From assembly GCF_027594745.1 (NCBI RefSeq), contig NZ_CP110854.1, positions 1,364,001 to 1,428,000 on the forward strand: a stretch of 64,000 nucleotides of DNA, read 5' to 3'. Numbering within the stretch: position 1 is the stretch's first letter; every line of letters begins with the position of its first letter. The stretch is from Saprospira grandis. Lineage in GTDB: Bacteria; Bacteroidota; Bacteroidia; Chitinophagales; Saprospiraceae. The notes below the pieces were generated by a model that did not search any database, had not been told where the DNA came from, and saw nothing but the letters and a program-made list of their open reading frames with translations. Below are positions 26,909 through 36,119 of the stretch, piece after piece. The translations under genes were made by a program, and so were the position numbers.

Positions 26909-27688
26909 ATGTCTAGAGCTATCTTCTTGCTTTTTATGGCTTTTAGTACTGGCCTTTGGGCCCAAGCCCCTATCACTACCGTCAATAAAATTATTTTGGA
27001 CCAAGAGGTACTCTTAGACCAAAAACAGAAGCGCAGCCACAGCAAACAAATAGAACTGCCCTTAACGCCTGAGTTCTGGACACAGTTCGAGTCGATTAAA
27101 TCGGCCCAACTGCTATTTTATATTTATGCAGAAAGCAGTGGACAAGCGCAGTTTGAAGCCGATAGCCTAGCCCATCTCTCCGAACTCCGCCCAGTCCTAC
27201 AATGGGCCCAAGGCGATCAAATTTTTAATCGCCCCGCAGGCCAACAACTGCCCTATGGCATCGAATGGGCCATCCTCAAAGATCCCGCTAAAGAAAAATG
27301 CCTGAAACGCTACCACAAAAAGGGAATTACTCCCGCCGGTTGGTGGAAGCGCTGCATCCTTAAACGCGATTATTTTATTTCCCCCAATTATTATAGCCCC
27401 GTCTATAGCCTCCCCAGATCGATCTACTTGAAAGAAGTGCCTCAAAGTTTGCCCCTGCTGCTCAGAACCAGCGCCAAAAGCGATACCGTCCGCCTGAGAA
27501 TTCAAGCAGTGCTGCGCCTCAAGGGCAAACGCAAAGCCTATGAGAAACTAGACCAAAGCCTGCGTACGGGCCAAGAGGGCCGCCAACTGATAACAGACCC
27601 GCGCCCCAACGTTGCCGTCCCATTCCGTAGCAGCACCTACCTCGCAGAGATCGAATCCAATGAGCTCTTTCCCCGCCTGGGCCAATAG
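26909..27688 (+). CDS. Secreted protein of unknown function
   Basis: A 259-residue protein with a signal peptide (MSRAIFLLFMAFSTGLWAQ). The mature part is mixed alpha/beta with no motif I recognise. Two cysteines in KEKCLKRYHKK and WKRCILKRD could form a disulfide. Its last 141 bases overlap, antisense, the 3' end of the ureohydrolase gene, whose overlapped C-terminus is clearly conserved. The overlapped tail here (about residues 213-259) may therefore be an extension gained by loss of an earlier stop. Confidence 0.65.
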   Translation: MSRAIFLLFMAFSTGLWAQAPITTVNKIILDQEVLLDQKQKRSHSKQIELPLTPEFWTQFESIKSAQLLFYIYAESSGQAQFEADSLAHLSELRPVLQWAQGDQIFNRPAGQQLPYGIEWAILKDPAKEKCLKRYHKKGITPAGWWKRCILKRDYFISPNYYSPVYSLPRSIYLKEVPQSLPLLLRTSAKSDTVRLRIQAVLRLKGKRKAYEKLDQSLRTGQEGRQLITDPRPNVAVPFRSSTYLAEIESNELFPRLGQ

Positions 27689-28576
27689 CTCAAAAATATA
27701 GCTGACCTCGGCCAGGTCAAAGCCCCCCACGACTGGCGTGCCTGTATTGGGACAAAGTTCTGGACGTAGACCGTCTATATCAAAGCTGATGTATATTTTC
27801 TGGGGCAAGCTTTCGATAAATGGCAAGACCAATTCTTCAAAGCTTAGCCCCCGCATTTTTCCACGGGCCAAATCTTGGTCAAAGAGGACCTGAATGCGCT
27901 GCCCTTGCTGCTGGATGTAATCTACCTCCTCATGGCAGTAGTCTCGGATGCCCATTTGGACCAAAGACAGCTTGGGCATCTGCTCCAAAGCATTATAGAA
28001 AATAGAGGCATGAGAGTAAGTAAAGCCCTCATAAGCTTCTCGCAAATCGCAATGGGCATCTATTTGCAAAATGGCAAAGCCCTCTTCATGCCGCTCGGCC
28101 AAGGCCCGCAAATAACCCAAGGGCGTAGAATGATCGCCCCCCAATAGGCCCACATATTTGCCCTGCTCTAGCAAATCCTTAGCCTGCTGATAGACCCAGT
28201 TTTCTAGTTTTTCGCAAGCAGAGTTTACGGCCAAGCGAGCGGCTTCATCGCCGCCTTCGCCAGCTTCTAAAGCATCTATATGACGACTGGCCAAGCTTCT
28301 GGCCGCCTGACTTTGGGCCAAGATCTGCGCATCGGGCTGCCGCATATAAATGCCCATTTTATAGACATCTGGGCAGTCGGCCAAATAGAGATCTAGCTGA
28401 TAAGAAGCCTCTAGGATATTAGCAGGCCCCTCTGCTGTTCCAGCCGAATAAGAGACCGTTGCCTCCCAAGGAACAGGCAAAAGGACCAAATTAGCGCTCT
28501 CCTCCGTAAAAGGTAAGCCAATAAAGTTATCGTTCTTTAGGGCAAAGCCACTAGGGTCAAAATCTTGAATAGACAT
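27548..28576 (-). CDS. Arginase/agmatinase-family ureohydrolase
   Basis: Binuclear-manganese hydrolase that splits a guanidino or formimidoyl group. All metal-binding blocks are present: GGDHSTPLG, QIDAHCDLR and SFDIDGLRPELCPNTGTPVVGG. The C-terminus GFDLCEVGAATEWDGNVGARV is also typical. At 342 residues it is longer than arginase, with an N-terminal extension of about 50 residues and an insertion near 95-140. I chose the ATG at 28576 (MSIQDFDPSG) over one 15 codons upstream because the extra residues do not look conserved. Because hutH is in this window, formimidoylglutamase is possible. Agmatinase or arginase are also possible, and substrate cannot be set from sequence alone. Confidence 0.88.
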   Translation of the reverse strand: MSIQDFDPSGFALKNDNFIGLPFTEESANLVLLPVPWEATVSYSAGTAEGPANILEASYQLDLYLADCPDVYKMGIYMRQPDAQILAQSQAARSLASRHIDALEAGEGGDEAARLAVNSACEKLENWVYQQAKDLLEQGKYVGLLGGDHSTPLGYLRALAERHEEGFAILQIDAHCDLREAYEGFTYSHASIFYNALEQMPKLSLVQMGIRDYCHEEVDYIQQQGQRIQVLFDQDLARGKMRGLSFEELVLPFIESLPQKIYISFDIDGLRPELCPNTGTPVVGGFDLAEVSYIFELLAQAGKELIGFDLCEVGAATEWDGNVGARVCYQLAALLARTQALV

Positions 28577-28689
28577 GCGTTTATATTTTGGACGAAGTTC
28601 GTGCTTTTCCCTTTTTTTCAAAGCAATTTTCTAGAAAAAATTGGCTCTAGAGCGGGCCTTTCTCCAGCTCTTTTTCGGCTAGAGCCAAA

Positions 28690-28832
28690 CAAAAGCGGCC
28701 CCCACTGGCCTAGCGATGCGGCGGGGTGGCCGTCAGGCCAGACCCAGGCGGCGCAGCCGCCGCAGGGCCGAGCGAACAGCGAGCCCCAAAGCGTAGCGCC
28801 GCAAGGCGAAGCCGCAGCGGAGGCCCCAAAAA
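28690..28832 (-). repeat. Type A repeat element
   Basis: On the minus strand it follows the flippase stop: T-run, GGGGCCTCCGCTGCGGC, GGGGCTCGC, GGCCCTGCGGCGGC, GGTCTGGCCTGACGGCC, CACCCCGCCGCATCGCTAGGCC. It fills the space between the flippase 3' end and the ureohydrolase start. Confidence 0.85.
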
Positions 28833-28840
28833 ACCTCCCC

Positions 28841-30175
28841 CTACTTCCGATTCCAGTAAGCAATCGGCCAAAAACCCAACTTGCGATAGGCCCAATAGGC
28901 CAGACTAAGATCGAAGACGGTCAAGCCCAGAAAGGCCGCTATGGCTGCCCCATTAATGCCTAAAACGGGAATCAAACTGTATTGGAGGATGGCCGTGATG
29001 GCCAAGGAAACCGCCAAGAGATAAGCGGCCATTTTTTCTTGGCCCACCAAGGCCAGCAACTGGCTCACGGGGCCCACCAACACATGTATGCCCTTGCCCA
29101 AACAGAGCCAAAGCAAGGCCGTATAGCCCTGCTGATATTCGGGACCATAAATGAGTAAAAAGTAAGGACCAAAAGCAATAAAAACAGCCAAAACGGCCAT
29201 AATCGCTAAGGTAATCAGGGCCGTGCTGCCTTGGTATAGCCGGCCCAACTCCTCTAATTTCCCTTGATGATAAAGAGAGGAAAAGGTCGGCAAGCTGACG
29301 GTGGTCAGCACCAAATAGGGAATTAGGGCAATATCCGAGAACTTCAGGGCCACATTATAATAAGCGATCTGCTCGGGAGGCAGCTCAAAAAAGCCCAAAA
29401 ACAAAATATCTATTCGGCTATTGAGCAGATAGAGCAAGGAGCCCAAATTGAAATAAAAACTAGCTTTTTTGTAGGCGGGAAGCTCTAATTTTGGCCAATT
29501 ATCGGCTTTGGGCTGTGCTTGACGATAGCGCCGCCAAAGCCAAAAAGCAAGGCCAGCGGCCAGCACAAAGCTCAGGCTTCGTCCGGCAATCAGGCCCAAA
29601 TCGCTAATGGGATAAGCGAAGAGATAGAGCAGGGCCAAAAAGGCAAAGAAGAGCAAAGGCTGCACAATTCGGTCGCCCAATTGGCCCCAACTCATCTGTC
29701 CCTCGGCCCGCAAAGCCGATTGCCAAAGATGCAAAAAGGCATAGGCGGGAATAATAGGCAAGGCCCAAAAATAATAATCCGCATAATTGCTCAAGCCAGG
29801 TATATTGGTATACCGAAGCAAAAGATAAAAGCCAATCATCAGGAGCAAACTGGCCCAAAGGGTCCGTTTTTCGGCCCAAGCGAGCAGAGCATCTCGCTTG
29901 CCCCAGGCTTTTTGGTCCTTAAAGATAGGCAGCTCTTTGAGCAGGAGATCATCTAAGCCCATATTGGCGGCTACTTGCAAAATCAACAGCCAACTAAAGA
30001 CCAAACTATAAATGCCAAAGCCCTCATCTCCCCCCAAACGGGCCAAAAGGACCGAACTGAGAAAAGTGAGGGCTGATAAACCTATTTGTAAGATAAAACT
30101 CCAGCTTGCCGCCTTAATTAAAAAGCGTCCCAAGGGACTATCTGTTCCAATCTTGGCCCGCCATTTCTTCCACAT
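28841..30175 (-). CDS. Polysaccharide flippase (Wzx/MATE-like)
   Basis: An integral membrane protein of about 444 residues with roughly twelve to fourteen hydrophobic segments, of the MOP superfamily that flips lipid-linked sugars across the inner membrane. The N-terminal LLARLGGDEGFGIYSLVFSWL is characteristic of the Wzx/RfbX branch (GxxxFGxYxL). The ATG at 30175 (MWKKWRAKIG) is preferred over a TTG 8 codons earlier. It follows the acetyltransferase-like gene by 34 bases, so the two may form an envelope-polysaccharide operon. No glycosyltransferases are next to it. Confidence 0.86.
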   Translation of the reverse strand: MWKKWRAKIGTDSPLGRFLIKAASWSFILQIGLSALTFLSSVLLARLGGDEGFGIYSLVFSWLLILQVAANMGLDDLLLKELPIFKDQKAWGKRDALLAWAEKRTLWASLLLMIGFYLLLRYTNIPGLSNYADYYFWALPIIPAYAFLHLWQSALRAEGQMSWGQLGDRIVQPLLFFAFLALLYLFAYPISDLGLIAGRSLSFVLAAGLAFWLWRRYRQAQPKADNWPKLELPAYKKASFYFNLGSLLYLLNSRIDILFLGFFELPPEQIAYYNVALKFSDIALIPYLVLTTVSLPTFSSLYHQGKLEELGRLYQGSTALITLAIMAVLAVFIAFGPYFLLIYGPEYQQGYTALLWLCLGKGIHVLVGPVSQLLALVGQEKMAAYLLAVSLAITAILQYSLIPVLGINGAAIAAFLGLTVFDLSLAYWAYRKLGFWPIAYWNRK

Positions 30176-30209
30176 TGCTTTGCCTAATTTTGGGCCCAAG
30201 ATAAGTTTT

Positions 30210-31478
30210 CTATTCTACAATCGACATATCTTTGAAGGGCGAACGGGGCGTCCAGTCTTCTTTGGGGCTCAAATGGTCAAAGACCAATTTCATCAGTTCG
30301 CTAGATAAGCGGTTGCGATGACGCAAGTAGCAGTCAAACTCCTGCGCTACCGCCCCCACCGAACTCTTAATCTCCAAAGCCGTACGGGCAAAGTCAATTT
30401 TTTCTACCTTTCGATAAATGCCCATACGCACCAAGGCATACAAAATATTGAGATACAACTGATGCGAGCGGTTCAGGCTATGCTCTAGGCCCAAGAAATG
30501 AGCTTCTAGGGTTTGGCCCGAAAAGATCGCGGTATAAAAAGCCACCAAGCGGCCCTCTAAATAGCAAGCCACCAGCTGCATATCTTCGCCCAACTCTCTT
30601 TTGAGGGCCGAAAAATACTGCTCATCAAAGGCATAGGCATTAAAGTCTACATTATCCGATATATTTCGGTAGAGGGCATAAATTTCTTTTTCTTGGGCCA
30701 AGATTTCTTCTAGCTCCAAGGCTCTCCACTCCAGATCTTTCCCCTTTTTGGCGGCTCTTTTGGCCCGCACCCGATACTTAGAAGACATATCGGCCAAATA
30801 ATCCTCAAAGCTATCCCAATGCGCAGGCAAACGCATATACATACCCGGCTGAATCCGATAACGATGATAGCCCTCTTGCTGCAAAATGGGCTGTAAATTT
30901 TGCTCAGTAACTCCATCCAAGGCAAAATCCTTAAACATCTGTAGCTGATACTTCTTCTGCTCGCTTAGCTCTAGCTCCGTTTGCAGACGGTCTGTGGCCT
31001 CTTGCAGCCAAGCCAATTGTTTCGGGCCATGTCCCTCCTTAAAATAAAAGCCATGTTCGCCGGTTAGACTTAAATTTCCGCAAATGAGAACATTAAAAAC
31101 TGCCTGACGCAGAAAAAACTGCTGCAACTTCTTGCGCAAAGACCCCAAGAGCCCCTCGCCTTCCAATTCCTTTTGCACACTTTCTTGCATGTCCAAATAA
31201 TAGGTCTGATAATAGGCCAAACCTACTGCCTCCTTATCTCGATAAAAGACCAAATAGCAAAAGCCCATACCTTGAGGAGGATGGGCTTCTAGGGCCTGCA
31301 AATACTCATATTGTAAAAATTTGTTTTCTTTGGGGGCCAAGCTTTGCCAGGCAACCTTCAAATCAGAGATATTCCGACTCAATCGAAAACAAAGCCCAGC
31401 CTCTACTAAAGCACTACAGGCAGGCTGTTCTTCTTGTTCTAAGAGCGAGAGAGGGGCCTTGGTCTTATTACAAAACAT
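30210..31478 (-). CDS. GNAT/FemAB-like acyltransferase
   Basis: A 422-residue protein resembling the BioF2-like/GNAT acetyltransferases that act on sugars or peptidoglycan precursors. The recognisable region is the C-terminal half: DMSSKYRVRAKRAAKK, LYRNISDNVDF, LVACYLEGRLVAFYTAIFSGQTLEAHFLG and the helix LYLNILYALVRMGI followed by ARTALEIKSSVGA. No signal peptide, so cytoplasmic. It lies directly upstream of the flippase on the same strand, consistent with work on cell-surface glycans. The substrate is unknown. Confidence 0.75.
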   Translation of the reverse strand: MFCNKTKAPLSLLEQEEQPACSALVEAGLCFRLSRNISDLKVAWQSLAPKENKFLQYEYLQALEAHPPQGMGFCYLVFYRDKEAVGLAYYQTYYLDMQESVQKELEGEGLLGSLRKKLQQFFLRQAVFNVLICGNLSLTGEHGFYFKEGHGPKQLAWLQEATDRLQTELELSEQKKYQLQMFKDFALDGVTEQNLQPILQQEGYHRYRIQPGMYMRLPAHWDSFEDYLADMSSKYRVRAKRAAKKGKDLEWRALELEEILAQEKEIYALYRNISDNVDFNAYAFDEQYFSALKRELGEDMQLVACYLEGRLVAFYTAIFSGQTLEAHFLGLEHSLNRSHQLYLNILYALVRMGIYRKVEKIDFARTALEIKSSVGAVAQEFDCYLRHRNRLSSELMKLVFDHLSPKEDWTPRSPFKDMSIVE

Positions 31479-31592
31479 AGGTTATTCTTATTTTTGATGC
31501 GAAAAGGGACTGTTTTTTTTAAATATACAAGCTTTTTGATGTAGCTACTTCTTTTTTACCGATTCTTTAACGCAAATCCCCCCCTATAGTTT

Positions 31593-32216
31593 ATGTCAGC
31601 ATGGAGACATCTACAGAAGAGCAAGGACCAATTGGCCATTTTTCTAAGCTATCTTTTGGCTTGCTTGGCTTGGTCGCTTTGGCAGTTTGAACTCAATTTT
31701 TTAGTGGGCTGGAAAGGTATGCACTGGCTGCATGTTCCTTTTTATACAACCCCAATTATATGCGGAATTATTGCCGCTACTTATATGCTACCGCTTTTTA
31801 TTTGGGGCAAAAAGGTACCCACCTACAAATATTGGGCTATCTTTCTTATTCTTTGGGGCAGTAGTTGGGGAAGTTATAGCCTGGCCTATTTAGCTTTTGC
31901 CAATCTCTATAGCAAAATTCATTTTGGCGATACGGGTTTTATGGTGGGCTCGGCCCTCTTTCTTCTGGTCTTTTTAGAGAGCTTTGTCTTTTGGGCTGCT
32001 AGAGCCTTTGTGGGCCGTTCGCCTAGTTTTCATATTCTCAGCCTAGCCCTTATGTTCATTATGTGTGTGCCGCTTAGCCTAATCACCATTGACTTTTTTC
32101 CCGCTTTTGGCGGGGGCCAAAACTTTATTGATGCCGTCAAAATGGGCTATCCCGTTTTTTGGGTTTGCCTACAATTGGGTTTACTCTCTTACGCCATTCA
32201 TCGGCGGATGGTTTAG
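31593..32216 (+). CDS. Polytopic membrane protein of unknown function
   Basis: A 207-residue protein with about six hydrophobic segments and few charged residues outside short loops. No family motif recognised. The stop is followed 45 bases later by a type B element in the sense direction. It is divergent from the acyltransferase-like gene and shares a 114-base promoter region with it. Confidence 0.72.
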   Translation: MSAWRHLQKSKDQLAIFLSYLLACLAWSLWQFELNFLVGWKGMHWLHVPFYTTPIICGIIAATYMLPLFIWGKKVPTYKYWAIFLILWGSSWGSYSLAYLAFANLYSKIHFGDTGFMVGSALFLLVFLESFVFWAARAFVGRSPSFHILSLALMFIMCVPLSLITIDFFPAFGGGQNFIDAVKMGYPVFWVCLQLGLLSYAIHRRMV

Positions 32217-32261
32217 GCAAAGCTTGTCTTTTTGCTGTTCTGTTTTTCTGTTTAGAAGGGA

Positions 32262-32408
32262 ATTTGGGGCTGCCCCTCGCTTCGCTCGGGTCGGGCCATT
32301 GCGCAGCTCGCTATTCGCTCGGCCCTGCAGCGGCAAAGCCGCTTTGGTCTGCCGCCTGCGGCGGCCCTGCTACAGCCCCTCAGCCTGCGGGCGCTGCGCG
32401 CCCTGCTA
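32262..32408 (+). repeat. Type B repeat element
   Basis: GGGGCTGCCCCTCGC, then GGGTCGGGCCATTGCG, CAGCTCGCTATTCGCTCGGCC, a GCAGCGGCAAAGCCGCT hairpin, TGGTCTGCCGCC, and CTGCTACAGCCCCTCAGCC. It follows the membrane-protein stop at 32216. Confidence 0.85.
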
Positions 32409-32471
32409 GACCAAAAAAGGGCCAGCCATTTTCTGGCCAGCCCCTATATTATGTAAAGTTCTTCTCATCCG

Positions 32472-33080
32472 CTACTGAAAGTATTTATCGTCTACTTTCT
32501 GCCGAACAATAGAAAGGACCTTAGTTTTAGAAATCAGCTTCCCATATTTATCATAGGTAGTAGAATTTAAGGGAAAGCCCTTTGCCCCAGTCTGAATGAG
32601 GGCCTGTATGCCATAATCATTCTTTAGGTAGGCGGCATATTTTTTTAGGTCCACATCAATTTCCTTGACCAGCTCGACCTCTGTATTAAATTTATCGGTT
32701 TCGATATTGAGCGTATACAGCTGCCCAAACTCTACTGATTTTCGGACCTTTTCGCTCTTAATCACCGCATTGCTCAGGCCCAAGTCGGCCTGTATATCTC
32801 GAGAAGATATTTCTTTTTTGCTCTGCCCTTCCTCCGATTGAATGACCATGAGCATGTTGTTTTTCTGTGGCTGAGGCACAAAACGCATCTTTAGAGAGTT
32901 CGGGTCTGATTTGGTTTGCACCTCAAAGGCAATTTGGTCCTTTTTGATGTACCAGTTTAGCTGATAACGCATACCAGCTTCCCCTTCTTGCTCCATTTTA
33001 ATGACCCCTTCAAAGTTTTGGCCCTGTAAAGGGAGTAGGCCTATGAGTAGGAGAATCAATCCCCCGAAAAGCTTATGCAT
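32472..33080 (-). CDS. Secreted protein, DUF4412-like
   Basis: A 202-residue protein with signal peptide (MHKLFGGLILLLIGLLPLQGQ). The mature chain starts NFEGVIKMEQEGEAG, with repeating beta-strand patterns and the later KEIDVDLKKYAAYLKNDYGIQA. This resembles the DUF4412 / LolA-like periplasmic proteins common in Bacteroidota, in which a beta-sheet half-barrel holds lipid. That match is from memory and is moderate. It stands alone, between two type B repeats. Confidence 0.65.
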   Translation of the reverse strand: MHKLFGGLILLLIGLLPLQGQNFEGVIKMEQEGEAGMRYQLNWYIKKDQIAFEVQTKSDPNSLKMRFVPQPQKNNMLMVIQSEEGQSKKEISSRDIQADLGLSNAVIKSEKVRKSVEFGQLYTLNIETDKFNTEVELVKEIDVDLKKYAAYLKNDYGIQALIQTGAKGFPLNSTTYDKYGKLISKTKVLSIVRQKVDDKYFQ

Positions 33081-33254
33081 AAGTAGTAGCTCTATTTAAG
33101 TTAAGTAGTTTCTAGTCGGTAATTTTGCGCAAGTATAAAAGTTGCAAACAATTTGCCAAGATTGTTTTCTGCTCAGGCTTGGCCGCTAATTTAGGTATTA
33201 CACCCAGAAAGCCCCCCTTATATAAATTTAGCTCAGGGTTAAATCCTTTTTTTG

Positions 33255-33408
33255 CGGCAGACAGGCGGCGAAGCCGCCGCAGGCTGAGGGGCTGTAGCAG
33301 GGCCGCCAAAGGCGGCAGACCAAAGCGGCTTGGCCGCTGCAGGGCCGAGCAGACTTGCGAGCTGCGCAATGGCCCGACCCGCCCAGAGGGCGGGGCAGCC
33401 CCAAATCT
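33255..33408 (-). repeat. Type B repeat element
   Basis: On the minus strand: GGGGCTGCCCCGCC, GGGTCGGGCCATTGCG, CAGCTCGCAAGTCTGCTCGGCC, TGGTCTGCCGCC, CTGCTACAGCCCCTCAGCC. It lies beyond the stop of the glycine-rich gene at 33432, in the sense direction for that gene. Confidence 0.85.
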
Positions 33409-33431
33409 ATAGTAGGGCCCCTAAAAATAAA

Positions 33432-34862
33432 TTAGTTGCCAATGTAGCCCTTCATGGCCCCAGACAAATAGTAGCCGTCAATGAAGCTACCGAGCAGGCT
33501 GTGGCCGTTGCGCTTAACGGCAAAGCCCGCTGTTCCCCCTACTGGGAAATTAGTGTTGGGTGGGTCGGGAAAATCTTGGTCGTAAAGCGTGATGGTCCCG
33601 ACAATAGGAGCCCCAATTTGGACCAAAACATTGACAAAGAGGTAGCCCGCTTGCCCATCCTCGCCATAGCCACCGCCATCGCCGCCATAGACATTAGGGG
33701 TAATGGTAAAATCGGCCCCAAAGAGGTTAAAGGTATAGGGATTATTGAGGGCGCCGCCTCTACCGCCCTGAGCAAAGGCTCCTGTTCCTGCATTTTGGCC
33801 CGGTTCATAATAGCCAAAGCCCGACCCAAGGTTGCCCCCAGCGCCATCAGCCGCACCACCGCCACCGCCAGCACCAATACCCAAATTATAGGTTCCGATG
33901 CCTAAATTGATGGGTTGGATGAGGCCCACAGAGCCACCGCCGCCGCCACCAGAATAGATACGGCCTTGGTTGCGCAAATCCGTGTCTACGGTCAGACTAA
34001 TCGCATGGGTTCCATCAAAACCAGTTCCGGCACCGCCACCACTAGCGCCTGCGCCAGCACCGCCATCGCCACCACGGGCCAAGAGGGTCCCTTGGTTGAG
34101 AATGCCGACCTTAGAGTCGGGATGTAGCCCACCTGTAGTAAAGACGGCAGGAGCCGTAGGATTGTCTAGGACCACCCCAGGACCAATGGTAGCCAGTACA
34201 CAGATAGGTACGGCCGTTGGCAAAGCATTGGCCGCTTGCAAATCATAATCACTTTGAGGCGAGTTAATATAAACCTCCATACAACTATCTACGGCGACCA
34301 CAAAGACTTGGTTGCCCACAGTATTTCCACATACGGCCTGCACAATCACAGGATAAATGCCAGGAGGCGCAAAGATATCGGCCTCTACAGAAAGCTGTAT
34401 AGTATCACTTCCGTTCACTACATATTGGTCCAAACTAGCGCTAATGCCCGCAGGCAAGTTAGGGATAATATAGACCGAGATGTCATTGGAGAATCCATTG
34501 CGTTGGTGGAGATACAAAAAGGCCGAATCTCGATTACTATATACTCGGTCAATATGGCCAGCGGGATTATCCATGCTAAAATCAAAGGCGCAATCATCGC
34601 AACTACTCTGATTGAAGGCCAACCAGCAGTTGCCGTTAAAGTACTCCATAAGGCTATCCGTAGCATTATAGACCGTAAGTCCCGGCTTGGGGTTTTGGAT
34701 ATTATCTCTTTGTTGGCGGCTCATCCGAGGAGGCAAAAAGCCTCTATCGGTAGATTCTAGATGCAAAACCGCGCTACTATCTGGCTGCAAGATGTTGATC
34801 CCAACTTGTGCAGTAAGCGGAAGGGCCAAAAGTAAGCCCAAAAAAGCAAGTATTGTTTTCAT
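33432..34862 (-). CDS. Secreted glycine-rich surface protein
   Basis: A 476-residue protein with a signal peptide (MKTILAFLGLLLALPLTAQ). Residues 20-85 match the N-terminal module of many Bacteroidota surface and tail-fibre-like proteins (VGINILQPDSSAVLHLEST, GFLPPRMSRQQRDNI, GLTVYNATDS, YFNGNCW). A Cys-rich turn (QSSCDDCAFD) and beta-rich middle follow. Then come long Gly-rich stretches (about 265-400) with runs such as GGDGGAGAGASGGGAG, like polyglycine-helix receptor tips of phage fibres. No type IX sorting tail is obvious. The role is probably adhesion or surface binding. The Gly-rich part produces false open frames on the other strand. Confidence 0.82.
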   Translation of the reverse strand: MKTILAFLGLLLALPLTAQVGINILQPDSSAVLHLESTDRGFLPPRMSRQQRDNIQNPKPGLTVYNATDSLMEYFNGNCWLAFNQSSCDDCAFDFSMDNPAGHIDRVYSNRDSAFLYLHQRNGFSNDISVYIIPNLPAGISASLDQYVVNGSDTIQLSVEADIFAPPGIYPVIVQAVCGNTVGNQVFVVAVDSCMEVYINSPQSDYDLQAANALPTAVPICVLATIGPGVVLDNPTAPAVFTTGGLHPDSKVGILNQGTLLARGGDGGAGAGASGGGAGTGFDGTHAISLTVDTDLRNQGRIYSGGGGGGSVGLIQPINLGIGTYNLGIGAGGGGGAADGAGGNLGSGFGYYEPGQNAGTGAFAQGGRGGALNNPYTFNLFGADFTITPNVYGGDGGGYGEDGQAGYLFVNVLVQIGAPIVGTITLYDQDFPDPPNTNFPVGGTAGFAVKRNGHSLLGSFIDGYYLSGAMKGYIGN

Positions 34863-34947
34863 TATAATTGTAGTATTGTAGCTAGCCCTAAAAATAGCTA
34901 AAAGCTTAGCTTCTAATATTAAGGATAAATTTTTAAATCAATATAAT

Positions 34948-36117
34948 ATGGATACATCTTATTTGCTGACGCATTTGGGAGAAGAGCGAGAAGACTATTA
35001 CAATGCAGTGATTCCGCCCATTATGCAGTCTTCTAATTTTGCCTATAATAGCTTGGCCGACTTTAGATCGGCGATTCTCAACGAGTTAGACAATTTTGTC
35101 TACAGCCGTGGCAATAACCCCACGGTGGCCATTTTGCGCCAAAAATTAGCCGCCTTAGAACAAGCCGAGGATGCCCTAGTCTTTGGCAGTGGGAGCGCCG
35201 CCTGTGCAGTGGCAATTATCTCGCAGCTCCAAGCGGGCGATCATCTGCTTTCGGTACAAAGTCCTTATTCCTGGACCTATAAATTGATTAGCAAGTTCCT
35301 TAGCCGCTTTGGCATTAGCTATGATTTTATTGATGCTAGCAATTTGCAGGAAATAGAGGCGGCTATCCGCCCCAACACCAAGGTTCTTTTCTTAGAATCG
35401 CCCAATTCGCTTACTTTTGAGCTGCAAGATTTGGCGGCCTGTGCGGCCTTGGCCAAAAAACACGGCATTCGGACCATCTGCGATAATAGTTATGCTAGCC
35501 CGATTTACCAAAACCCTATCGCCTTGGGCATTGATCTTGTTGTTCATTCGGCTACCAAATACCTCAATGGCCATAGTGATGTAGTGGCGGGGGTGGTCTG
35601 CGGAAGCAAGGCCCTGATTCAAAAGATGTTTGAGCTAGATTATATGGCCTTAGGTCCCGCTATTTCGCCCAATGATGCTTGGCTGCTTCTTAGGGGGCTG
35701 CGCACTCTGCCCTTGCGCATTCAAAAGTCTAATGAGCATGCCAAAAAGGTGGTCGATTATCTGGCCCAGCATCCCAAGGTGGATTATGTCCTCTATCCTG
35801 GCCATCCCTCTCATCCGCAGTATGAATTGGCCCAAAAACAGATGTCTGGCTTTGGCGGCTTATTCTCGGTAAACTTCAAAGCTAAGAGTATCGAACAAAT
35901 GGAGCGCTTTTCGGAGGCCCTAATGCCCACTTTTTTGCTGGCGGTCTCTTGGGGAGGCTTTGAGTCTTTGCAGGTCCCTACCGCCTGCTTTTATAATCTA
36001 GGCACAGCGCCCCCTCCTCCCCTGCCCTTTAGTTTTGTGCGTTATTATGTTGGCCTAGAAGATCCCGACTATATTATCGATGCCTTCGAAAAGGCCTTTG
36101 TTTATCTAGAGGATTAG
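34948..36117 (+). CDS. Cys/Met-metabolism PLP enzyme
   Basis: A fold-type I PLP enzyme of the cystathionine beta-lyase / gamma-synthase / methionine gamma-lyase group, 389 residues. The PLP lysine is in HSATKYLNGHSDVVAG. Upstream blocks SRGNNPTVAILRQKLAALE and FGSGSAACAVAI hold the phosphate-binding part, and LFLESPNSLTFELQDL and CDNSYASPIYQNP are the cofactor-contact strands. The C-terminal part contains SWGGFESLQVP. Which sulfur reaction it catalyses cannot be set from these motifs; cystathionine beta-lyase is a reasonable first guess. Its stop is followed within a few bases by a type B repeat. Confidence 0.88.
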   Translation: MDTSYLLTHLGEEREDYYNAVIPPIMQSSNFAYNSLADFRSAILNELDNFVYSRGNNPTVAILRQKLAALEQAEDALVFGSGSAACAVAIISQLQAGDHLLSVQSPYSWTYKLISKFLSRFGISYDFIDASNLQEIEAAIRPNTKVLFLESPNSLTFELQDLAACAALAKKHGIRTICDNSYASPIYQNPIALGIDLVVHSATKYLNGHSDVVAGVVCGSKALIQKMFELDYMALGPAISPNDAWLLLRGLRTLPLRIQKSNEHAKKVVDYLAQHPKVDYVLYPGHPSHPQYELAQKQMSGFGGLFSVNFKAKSIEQMERFSEALMPTFLLAVSWGGFESLQVPTACFYNLGTAPPPPLPFSFVRYYVGLEDPDYIIDAFEKAFVYLED

Positions 36118-36119
36118 GG

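Noticed and set aside
32412..32445. Terminator with GGGCCAGCC / GGCCAGCCC
   Set aside because: The two arms are mostly direct rather than inverted; only a 5-base stem can form and the T-run is weak.
33330..33905. A 191-codon plus-strand frame over the glycine-rich gene
   Set aside because: Shadow of Gly codons on the other strand; the minus-strand protein has a signal peptide and a family-typical N-terminus.
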